Shown here in pieces: positions 16,786 to 23,205 of a DNA stretch of 29,322 bases. A program made the position numbers and the translations under genes. Source of the stretch: Treponema sp. Lineage in GTDB: Bacteria; Spirochaetota; Spirochaetia; Treponematales; Treponemataceae. Numbering within the stretch: the first letter of the stretch is position 1; every line of letters starts with the position of its first letter. The stretch spans positions 1 to 29,322 of the forward strand of contig JAEETM010000042.1 of NCBI GenBank assembly GCA_016290335.1. Reading direction: 5' to 3'. The notes beneath the pieces are model-generated. The model was not told the origin of the DNA. It ran no database searches and saw nothing but the letters and a program-made list of their open reading frames with translations.

Positions 16786-17727
16786 TTACTGGTTGTCTGT
16801 AATATTTACAAAATTAAGGTCAACCAATTCTGATTCAGGATCTTCCGCATCATACTTTGTAAAGAACTCAAGTTCAAGACTTCCTGCTGCCATTGAATAA
16901 GCTAATTCAAAAGTACAGTCGCCTTCGTAATAAACAGGGTTGTCTGGATCTGTTGTTGCGTTCAGTTCAGGAATCATTACAACAAAATCATCGTCAGTTG
17001 TTCTTTTATCAAGTATTTGCCAGCCGCCTGCAGAACTGCTTAAATCGCATAATTGAGCGCCAAGTTCTTTAATATTGTAAAGGGAATAAACCTTATATTT
17101 TAAAGTGAGTTTATCTCCTGCTTTTAATACTTCATGATTCAAAAGAGTTTTTATGTTTACCCTGAAATTCTGGCTGTTTTCTGAATTCAGGTTTTCGGCA
17201 AGCTTACATGAATACTGTGGAATATTAATTACAAAATTGTGGGGATGAACTATTGATGATTTCTTTGTGGTAAACTCTACAGGAAACATCTTTGCATAGT
17301 TTCCATCAAGGTCGCGGATATAAGATTGCTGTTTATTGTATCTTTCATCATTCGGATAATTTGCGCAGTAGTCATCATCATTGAAAACAATTTTATAATT
17401 AGTTTCATAACGTAAATCTACATTGAATCTATATGTATAAGAGTTCATCCATCCATAGCCATAAGGTAAGTTATAACTTGGAATAACATCATTAATTATA
17501 TCGCCATAATATATGAACATATCATATTTTGTATTCATTGCGCGGTCAAAAGTAATATCGATGTATTGTACCTGCGCAGGATCAACGTCCAAAGAACCAT
17601 TTTTGATTGATACTGTTGCAGTAGGAGCGTTGTTTGCTGCATTTGTTTTACAGGAAGCTAATACCGCAAAAAATGAGAGTGCCAAAGCTGTCAGCCCGAT
17701 TGTTTTAACCATTTTTTTGATTTTCAT
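16786..17727 (-). CDS. Lipoprotein with N-terminal Ig-like (Big_5-type) domain
   Basis: 313 aa from the start chosen here, because AAAGGAG lies about 10 nt before this ATG; an upstream in-frame ATG at 17751 would put that site inside the coding region. Lipobox VLASC predicts lipidation at C26. Residues ~32-150 (…SLDVDPAQVQYIDITFDRAMN… to FTTKK) look like an SbsA/Big_5-type Ig-like domain, with the FDRAMN core; the remaining ~160 residues are unrecognised beta-rich sequence. No catalytic motif is visible. It is convergent with the metallopeptidase gene and has its own promoter facing away from gatB. Probably an envelope protein of unknown function. Confidence 0.8.
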   Translation of the reverse strand: MKIKKMVKTIGLTALALSFFAVLASCKTNAANNAPTATVSIKNGSLDVDPAQVQYIDITFDRAMNTKYDMFIYYGDIINDVIPSYNLPYGYGWMNSYTYRFNVDLRYETNYKIVFNDDDYCANYPNDERYNKQQSYIRDLDGNYAKMFPVEFTTKKSSIVHPHNFVINIPQYSCKLAENLNSENSQNFRVNIKTLLNHEVLKAGDKLTLKYKVYSLYNIKELGAQLCDLSSSAGGWQILDKRTTDDDFVVMIPELNATTDPDNPVYYEGDCTFELAYSMAAGSLELEFFTKYDAEDPESELVDLNFVNITDNQ

Positions 17728-17762
17728 TTTTATGAATCTCCTTTTTTTCATATGATAGTAAA

Positions 17763-17791
17763 AGTATAATAAGATATGTTGAAGTATTCAA
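17763..17791 (-). promoter_or_regulatory. Sigma70-type promoter for the Ig-domain lipoprotein
   Basis: On the minus strand TTGAAT (17791-17786), a 17-nt spacer and TATACT (17768-17763) form a good promoter about 35 nt before the start codon at 17727. It diverges from the gatB promoter 40 nt away. Confidence 0.55.
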
Positions 17792-17830
17792 TTCATACCG
17801 GTGCGTATAATGACATATAGTGGCATATAG

Positions 17831-17859
17831 TTGAGATTAACGTCCTAATTTTGTATAAT
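17831..17859 (+). promoter_or_regulatory. Sigma70-type promoter for gatB
   Basis: TTGAGA (17831-17836), 17-nt spacer, TATAAT (17854-17859), giving a ~22-nt leader with AAGGA before the ATG at 17888. The repeated motif CATATAGT occurs twice, 10 nt apart, just upstream (17814-17832). Confidence 0.6.
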
Positions 17860-17887
17860 AATACATCATTTTTTTAAGGATAATACA

Positions 17888-19429
17888 ATGATTGATAAGT
17901 GGGAAATAGTAATTGGTTGCGAGATTCATACTCAGCTTTTAACAAAAACAAAGGCTTTCTGTTCATGCGAAAACAGATACGGTGGAATGCCGGACACTCG
18001 TGTTTGTCCAGTTTGTCTTGGACTTCCTGGTGCCATGCCTAGAATCTCAAAGGAATACGTTGAACTTGGTGCTGTTGCTGGACAGGCTTTGAACTGTAAT
18101 ATTGCACGCTTTACAAAGTTCGACCGCAAGCATTACTTTTATCCTGACCTTGCAAAAGGCTATCAGATTACCCAGTACGATATTCCACTCTGTACAGACG
18201 GTTTTGTTGATTTGCCTTTCCGTAATTTCCCAAAGGATGAACAGCCGGGTGGTGCAAAATGCCGCACAAAGAACTTTAAGGGTGATGACTGTATAATAGA
18301 AACAAACGGTAATAAATACCGCCGTGTCCGCGTAGAAAGAATCCATCTTGAAGAGGACGTAGGAAAATCTCTCCATCTGCAGGGTTCACACTCTTACATC
18401 GATTACAACCGCTGTGGAACTCCGCTTATAGAAATTGTAACAAAACCAGATATGACAAGCCCTGAAGAAGCAGCTTTATTTATGCAGACTGTTCAGGAAA
18501 TCCTCCGCTATGTAAAAGTTACAAACGGTAACCTTGAAGAAGGAAACATGCGCTGCGATGCCAATATCAACCTTAATGTTTGGGAAGACGGCAAGCTGTG
18601 GCATACACCTATATCAGAAATCAAAAACCTTAACAGCTTTAAGGCAATCCGTGATGCCTGTACCTATGAAGCTCAGCGCCAGCTTAAAGAGTTCCAGGAA
18701 GACAGACAGGAGTTTAATCCGGGCTTTAAGGTAACTATGGGCTGGAACGAAGTTGAAGGAAAAACTGTTGTTCAGCGAACTAAAAACTCTTTTGTAGACT
18801 ACCGCTTTGTTGTAGAGCCTGATATCAAGCCGTTTACCGTAAGCGAAGAGCTTATTGCCGCTGCTAAAGAAAAGGTTGGCGAGTTACCGGAAGCAAAACG
18901 TCAGCGCTATAAGAAGAGCTATGGTATGACAGACTTTGATGTTGAAACAATTACTTCTACTAAAGACCTTGCAATGTTCTTTGAAGATGCAGCCCAGAAG
19001 TCAAAAAATCCTAAAAAGGCCGTAAACCTTATTCTTGCAGAGCTTCTTGCTGTTCTTAATGAGAAAAAACAGACTATAAATGATGTAAATATCACACCTG
19101 CTCATATAGCAGAGCTTGCTGATGCCCTTGAAGACGGAAAAATCACAAGTAAACAGGGTAAGGAAGTATTTGCCGATATGCTTGCTACAAATAAAATGCC
19201 TTCTGTAATCATAAAAGAGAAGGGAATGGAAGTTGTAAGCGATTCCGGTGAGATCGATAAGATTGTCAAGGAAGTAATTGCTTCTAATCCTAAGGCTGTT
19301 GAAGACTGGAAGGGCGGTAAAACAAACGTTGTAGGCTGGCTTATGGGACAGGTTATGAAGCTTTCTCACGGTAAGGCAAATCCAAAGCAGGCTACAGAGA
19401 TATTGAATAAGTATCTTGCCCAGATGTAA
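17888..19429 (+). CDS. gatB: Asp-tRNA(Asn)/Glu-tRNA(Gln) amidotransferase subunit B
   Basis: 513 aa, slightly longer than typical GatB (~475-500). The N-terminal EIVIGCEIHTQLLTKTKAFC and the four cysteines C25, C27, C40 and C43 (CSC…CPVCLGLPG) form the conserved zinc site; HLEEDVGKSLH, YNRCGTPLIEIVT and RCDANINL are further GatB signatures for the kinase domain that activates the mischarged Glu or Asp on tRNA. The C-terminal YqeY-like tRNA-binding helix bundle ends with VVGWLMGQVMKLSHGKANP. Works in the cytoplasm with GatA (ammonia release) and GatC, neither of which is encoded next to it here. It is transcribed from its own promoter and not obviously linked to the downstream sugar locus. Confidence 0.97.
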   Translation: MIDKWEIVIGCEIHTQLLTKTKAFCSCENRYGGMPDTRVCPVCLGLPGAMPRISKEYVELGAVAGQALNCNIARFTKFDRKHYFYPDLAKGYQITQYDIPLCTDGFVDLPFRNFPKDEQPGGAKCRTKNFKGDDCIIETNGNKYRRVRVERIHLEEDVGKSLHLQGSHSYIDYNRCGTPLIEIVTKPDMTSPEEAALFMQTVQEILRYVKVTNGNLEEGNMRCDANINLNVWEDGKLWHTPISEIKNLNSFKAIRDACTYEAQRQLKEFQEDRQEFNPGFKVTMGWNEVEGKTVVQRTKNSFVDYRFVVEPDIKPFTVSEELIAAAKEKVGELPEAKRQRYKKSYGMTDFDVETITSTKDLAMFFEDAAQKSKNPKKAVNLILAELLAVLNEKKQTINDVNITPAHIAELADALEDGKITSKQGKEVFADMLATNKMPSVIIKEKGMEVVSDSGEIDKIVKEVIASNPKAVEDWKGGKTNVVGWLMGQVMKLSHGKANPKQATEILNKYLAQM

Positions 19430-19489
19430 TCATATTTAATCATACTATACAAAAGTACTGTTAAATATTTGTTTTTAAATCGATTAACT

Positions 19490-19513
19490 AAAAAAAATAG
19501 GGGATTTCCCCTA
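19490..19513. terminator. Possible bidirectional terminator after gatB
   Basis: TAGGGGA (19498-19504) and TCCCCTA (19507-19513) pair around a very short loop, preceded by eight A residues. Read on + it is followed only by GTACGGTTTTC, a weak T-run. Read on - it is followed by eight T residues, a good terminator for antisense transcription coming back from the sugar locus. Confidence 0.4.
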
Positions 19514-19538
19514 GTACGGTTTTCTTATATATGACGTA

Positions 19539-19576
19539 AAATTACTTTAATGTGATTTTTCACATTAAAGTAATTT
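19539..19576 (+). promoter_or_regulatory. Perfect 17-bp hairpin/operator before the solute-binding protein gene
   Basis: AAATTACTTTAATGTGA and TCACATTAAAGTAATTT are exact reverse complements around TTTT, ending 6 nt before AAAGGAG of the gene at 19596. It is too symmetric to be chance. The centre TGTGA-N4-TCACA resembles a CRP-family operator, but that family normally uses N6. No T-run follows, so it is not a classical terminator. It could be a repressor operator or a 5'-leader hairpin. Confidence 0.65.
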
Positions 19577-19595
19577 ACAAAAAAGGAGTTTTTCG

Positions 19596-20984
19596 ATGAA
19601 AAAAACATTGAAAGTTGTTTTATTTGCTGCAGCTGTTATGATGCTTACAACTATGAATGCAAGTGCTGCTAAAGCAAAGAAAGCAAAAAAAGCAAAGGCA
19701 GGAAGTGCCGTAACAATTAATTTGTGGTCATTTACAGACGAAGTTCCAGGTATGGTTGAAAAGTACTTAGCTACTCATCCAAATGTAAATGCAAAAGTAA
19801 ATACTACAATTATCGCAACAACAAACCAGGAATATGAGCCAGCTCTTATCCCTGCTCTTCAGAATGGTGATGTTGATATTTACGCTGCAGAAGCTGCTTT
19901 TATCTACAAGTACACACAGGGTGACATGGCTGACTATGCTGCACCTTACAAAGATCTCGGAATCGATATCGACAAAAAAATTAAGGAAGCTGACATTGCT
20001 TCTTACACAATTGATATCGGTAAGAACCCTAAGGGTGAAGTAGTAGGTCTTGGATATCAGGCTACTGGTGGATGTTTCATCTATCGTCGTTCAATTGCTA
20101 AGAAAGTATTCGGATCTGACGATCCTAAAGCTGTACAGGCTGCTATTGGTGGTGGTACACAGTCTTGGACAAAATTCTGGGAAGCTGCTCAGAAATTGGC
20201 TGACAATGGTGTAGCTATCGTATCTGGCGACGGTGACATCTGGCATGCTTATGAATGTTCAGACAAAGGTTGGATCGTAGATGGTAAACTTTACATCGAT
20301 CCTAAACGTGAAGCTTTCTTGGATGCATCTAAACAGCTTACAGACAAAGGTTGGTCTAACCAGACACAGGACTGGACAGAAGCTTGGTATGCTGATATGC
20401 AGGGAACAGGTGCAAAACCTGTATTCGGATTCTTCGGACCTGCTTGGCTCATCAACTACGTAATGGCTGGAAACTCAGGCGGAACAAAAGCTGGTGAAGG
20501 TACATATGGTGACTGGGGTGTTTGTAACTCTCCTGTAGGCTTCTTCTGGGGTGGTACATGGGTACTCGCTTCTAAAGCTGCTGCTAAAGACAAAGCTAAG
20601 GCTGCTGTTGTAAAAGACATCATCGAATGGATCACTCTTGATTCTTCTAACGATGGTCTCCTTTATCAGTGGGCAAACGGAACATACTGCTGGAAATATG
20701 GAACAGGTGCTGATGCAACTGTAAACACAAAAGATACAGTATCTTCTGGAACAGTTATGAGCAAGTCAAATGGTGTTCTCGAGTTCCTCGGTGGACAGAA
20801 CATGTTCGACTACTTCGTACCAGCTGGAGCTTATGCTAATGGTAAGACTCTCACACAGTACGACTCAGACATCAATGCTGTATGGCGTGACCAGGCTCGT
20901 GCTTATGCAAACGGCGAAAAGAGCAAGGCTGATGCTATCGCAGACTTCAAGAAGACTGTAGCTGACAAGTTCGGTATTGACTAA
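19596..20984 (+). CDS. Sugar ABC transporter solute-binding protein (family 1)
   Basis: 462 aa. A signal peptide ends near NASA-A (residue ~24); there is no lipobox, so it should be a soluble periplasmic protein. It is followed by an unusual Ala/Lys stretch (KAKKAKKAKAG). The mature part has the family-1 binding-protein layout: TINLWSFTDEVPGMVEKYL at the start, DVDIYAAEAAFIYKY, and many surface-facing Trp/Tyr (FWGGTWVLASK, QWANGTYCWKYG) that would stack on sugar rings. It hands substrate to the two permeases encoded downstream. Codons are strongly biased (ATC, CTC, GGT, GTA), a sign of high expression. AAAGGAG lies behind the 17-bp hairpin and a stable hairpin follows the stop, consistent with production in excess over the permeases. 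The sugar is unknown; a beta-linked disaccharide is suggested by the GH94 gene downstream. Confidence 0.92.
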   Translation: MKKTLKVVLFAAAVMMLTTMNASAAKAKKAKKAKAGSAVTINLWSFTDEVPGMVEKYLATHPNVNAKVNTTIIATTNQEYEPALIPALQNGDVDIYAAEAAFIYKYTQGDMADYAAPYKDLGIDIDKKIKEADIASYTIDIGKNPKGEVVGLGYQATGGCFIYRRSIAKKVFGSDDPKAVQAAIGGGTQSWTKFWEAAQKLADNGVAIVSGDGDIWHAYECSDKGWIVDGKLYIDPKREAFLDASKQLTDKGWSNQTQDWTEAWYADMQGTGAKPVFGFFGPAWLINYVMAGNSGGTKAGEGTYGDWGVCNSPVGFFWGGTWVLASKAAAKDKAKAAVVKDIIEWITLDSSNDGLLYQWANGTYCWKYGTGADATVNTKDTVSSGTVMSKSNGVLEFLGGQNMFDYFVPAGAYANGKTLTQYDSDINAVWRDQARAYANGEKSKADAIADFKKTVADKFGID

Positions 20985-21002
20985 TATTATTAGCATAGAC
21001 TG

Positions 21003-21034
21003 AAATTAGGGCTGTCGAAAGACAGCCCTAATTT
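21003..21034 (+). other. Intercistronic 14-bp GAAA-loop hairpin
   Basis: AAATTAGGGCTGTC and GACAGCCCTAATTT pair perfectly around a GAAA tetraloop, 19 nt after the solute-binding protein stop. Only GTACAAACC follows, so it lacks a proper T-run. Such hairpins between binding-protein and permease genes usually protect the upstream mRNA 3' end and partly stop transcription. Confidence 0.75.
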
Positions 21035-21103
21035 GTACAAACCACTATTTAAAAAGTTTTTTACTTTCGTTTAATCTAAAAACTATTTTTTGGGGTACCC
21101 AAT

Positions 21104-22102
21104 ATGAAAAAAAAAGGAACCATCAGTTATGCTAAATATGGCTACATATTTTGCATTCCTTTTGTAGTTGCGTATTTAATCCTTCATTTTTATCCAACAC
21201 TTTATACTTTAATCCTTGGATTTACAGACCTTAGAGGTGCTGGAAAAACAACCTGGCATTTCTTAAAGGGTAGTAAAATATTTGATAACTATAAAGATAT
21301 TTTAAAAATGCCAACATTCCATATAGCATTGAGAAATACTGTAAAGATTTGGCTTTGTAACTTTATTCCACAGATGATTATGGCACTTTTGCTTTCTGCC
21401 TGGTTTACTAACCGCCGTGTTAAGATTCCTGGAGAAGGAGCTTTCAAGGTGCTTTTCTATATGCCTAACATCATTACTGCTGCAACAGTTGCTATTTTGT
21501 TCAACTCTTTGTTTGGTTTCCCTATGGGACCAGTAAATGATTTGCTTAATAGATTGGGTATTCTTGATAAACCTTTCTATTTCTTGAATAACAAAAAGGC
21601 AGCACAGGGAATTATCATATTCATCCAGACCTGGCAGTGGTATGGTTATACAATGATTATTCTTATTTCCGGTGTACTTGGTATTGACCCTGAAATCTTT
21701 GAAGCCGCCGATATAGACGGTGCAAACGGATGGACAGTATTCTGGAAAATCACTATTCCTAGTATCAAGACAATTCTTTTGTTCACACTCATCACAAGCC
21801 TTATTGGTGGTTTGAACATGTTCGATATTCCGGCACTCTTTGTTCCTAACAGCGGACCGGATAATGCAACACTTACAACAAGTGTACTTATCAACACAAT
21901 GGCCTTCCGAGGTGGATACCTTTACAACCGAGCTTCTGCATTAAGTATGATTATGTTTGTAATCATCGTAATTTGTTCTGCAATCCTCTTCTATGCTTTG
22001 CGTGATAAAGATGAAGCAAGAATTGCTAAGGCTAAAAAACTTGAAATGAAGGAACGCAGACGTGCTGAAAAACTTGCGGCACAAGGAGTTAAAAATGAGT
22101 AG
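21104..22102 (+). CDS. Sugar ABC transporter permease, MalF/UgpA type
   Basis: 332 aa with about six hydrophobic segments (first at ~12-32, last near 280-300). The cytoplasmic EAA loop EAADIDGANGWTVFWKITIP contacts the ATPase. It is the MalF/UgpA-type inner-membrane subunit that forms the channel together with the next gene product. The C-terminal tail is highly charged (KAKKLEMKERRRAEK). The start lacks a standard AGGAG; only GGGG inside the palindrome GGGTACCC precedes it by 8 nt, so translation may be weaker than that of the binding protein. It overlaps the next gene by 8 nt. Confidence 0.93.
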   Translation: MKKKGTISYAKYGYIFCIPFVVAYLILHFYPTLYTLILGFTDLRGAGKTTWHFLKGSKIFDNYKDILKMPTFHIALRNTVKIWLCNFIPQMIMALLLSAWFTNRRVKIPGEGAFKVLFYMPNIITAATVAILFNSLFGFPMGPVNDLLNRLGILDKPFYFLNNKKAAQGIIIFIQTWQWYGYTMIILISGVLGIDPEIFEAADIDGANGWTVFWKITIPSIKTILLFTLITSLIGGLNMFDIPALFVPNSGPDNATLTTSVLINTMAFRGGYLYNRASALSMIMFVIIVICSAILFYALRDKDEARIAKAKKLEMKERRRAEKLAAQGVKNE

Positions 22103-22940
22103 TTCTAATAAAGGTATGCAGCTTTTTAAAATTATTGTACTGATTATTTGTATATTCCTTGCAGTATTAAGTTTGTTCCCGTTTGTTGTTATGATTATCA
22201 ACTCAACACGTTCTACATACCAGATTCAGCAGCATGCGGTTTCATTAATTCCAGGAACTAACTTTGTTAAAAACTTTAAGATTCTTACTGGTAAATCATT
22301 CAATCCTGCAAAAGGTTTCTTGAACTCACTTCTTATTTCTACAGGTGTTTGTTTCTGTTCTTTGTATTTTTCTACTTTGACAGCATACGCTCTTGTAATG
22401 TATGAATGGAAGCTTAAGAAGGCCTTCTTTGGTTTTATTCTTGCAATCATGATGATTCCTGCAACTGTAACCATCATTGGTTTCTTCCAGATGATTTACA
22501 AGCTTCGTATGACTAACCATCTGTTTGTATTGATTCTGCCGGCTATAGCTTCGCCGAGTATGGTATTCTTTATGCGACAGTATATGAAGCCTGCTGTTTC
22601 AGTTTCACTTGTTGAATCTGCACGTATTGACGGTTCTCCAGAGTTCCTGACATACAATGCAATTGTACTTCCAATTATGAAACCTGCTATTGCTACACAG
22701 GCAATCTTTACTTTCGTAACAAGCTGGAACGATTTGTTCCGTCCTTCTGTAATTCTTACAAAGCAGAATAAGTTCACGTTGCCTATTATGGTATCGCTTC
22801 TTAATGGTGATATTTACAAACGTGAGCACGGTGCTATTTATGTAGGACTTACACTTACAGCATTACCGCTTATTATTGTTTACTTTATTCTTTCTAAGTA
22901 CATTGTAGCCGGTGTTGCACTTGGTTCAGTTAAGGGATAG
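22095..22940 (+). CDS. Sugar ABC transporter permease, MalG/UgpE type
   Basis: 281 aa from the ATG at 22095, preferred because AAGGAG lies 6 nt upstream inside the end of the previous gene; an in-frame ATG at 22062 lacks such a site. Six membrane segments are visible, with the EAA loop ESARIDGSPEFLTYNAIVLP (about residues 177-196) and the typical LFPFVVMIINS start and final ALGSVKG of MalG/UgpE-type subunits. It pairs with the preceding permease in the inner membrane. No ATP-binding subunit is encoded in the locus, so a shared MsmK/UgpC-type ATPase elsewhere in the genome probably powers it (inference). The last base of its TAG stop is the first base of the two-hairpin element. Confidence 0.93.
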   Translation: MSSSNKGMQLFKIIVLIICIFLAVLSLFPFVVMIINSTRSTYQIQQHAVSLIPGTNFVKNFKILTGKSFNPAKGFLNSLLISTGVCFCSLYFSTLTAYALVMYEWKLKKAFFGFILAIMMIPATVTIIGFFQMIYKLRMTNHLFVLILPAIASPSMVFFMRQYMKPAVSVSLVESARIDGSPEFLTYNAIVLPIMKPAIATQAIFTFVTSWNDLFRPSVILTKQNKFTLPIMVSLLNGDIYKREHGAIYVGLTLTALPLIIVYFILSKYIVAGVALGSVKG

Positions 22941-23011
22941 CGAGCCTGTCAGCTGAATTACTACCGCTGATTTTTACAAGGCTCGCTTCAAGTTTTGCAG
23001 AGCAAAACTTG
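22940..23011 (+). repeat. Two-hairpin intergenic element, copy 2
   Basis: Hairpin 1 is again 47 nt (22940-22986): GCGAGCCT / AGGCTCGC, starting on the G of the permease TAG stop. Linker TT. Hairpin 2 (22989-23011): CAAGTTTTGC / GCAAAACTTG around AGA. It is followed by GGACACTTA, and copy 1 by ACACTTA. A separate terminator lies 22 nt further on. Confidence 0.75.
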
Positions 23012-23033
23012 GGACACTTATGAGACTTTTTAG

Positions 23034-23069
23034 AGATTCCCGCTTGTTGTGGCGGGAATCTTTTTTTTT
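23034..23069 (+). terminator. Intrinsic terminator of the sugar transporter operon
   Basis: AGATTCCCGC (23034-23043) and GCGGGAATCT (23052-23061) form a perfect 10-bp stem with an 8-nt loop, followed by nine T residues. This is a classical Rho-independent terminator separating the transporter genes from the GH94 gene. Confidence 0.88.
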
Positions 23070-23076
23070 AACTTAA

Positions 23077-23102
23077 AAAATTGTAAAGATTTGTACAATT
23101 TT
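23077..23102. promoter_or_regulatory. Candidate operator upstream of the GH94 promoter
   Basis: AAAATTGTA and TACAATTTT are perfect 9-bp inverted halves separated by 8 nt, just upstream of the predicted -35. The symmetry and position fit a dimeric regulator site; the regulator is unknown. Confidence 0.4.
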
Positions 23103-23119
23103 CTAGGTCAATTTTAACA

Positions 23120-23148
23120 TTGAATATAATTGTCTTTACATTTATAAT
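23120..23148 (+). promoter_or_regulatory. Sigma70-type promoter for the GH94 gene
   Basis: TTGAAT (23120-23125), 17-nt spacer, TATAAT (23143-23148). The resulting leader is about 50 nt and contains the 12-nt palindrome ACATATATATGT (23185-23196) directly against the GAGG ribosome binding site (23197-23200). Confidence 0.6.
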
Positions 23149-23205
23149 GGTTTTTACCTATGTTTAGGAAATAAAACAATTCATACATATATATGTGAGG
23201 TACGA

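Noticed and set aside
17814..17832. Tandem repeat CATATAGT upstream of gatB
   Set aside because: Only two 8-nt copies in AT-rich DNA; too short to claim as a repeat or operator.
19551..19564. CRP/FNR-family binding site (TGTGA…TCACA)
   Set aside because: The half-sites are separated by 4 nt, whereas CRP sites use 6; kept only as a general operator/hairpin candidate.
21003..21034. Full intrinsic terminator after the solute-binding protein
   Set aside because: No T-run follows the hairpin and the permeases downstream show no separate clear promoter.
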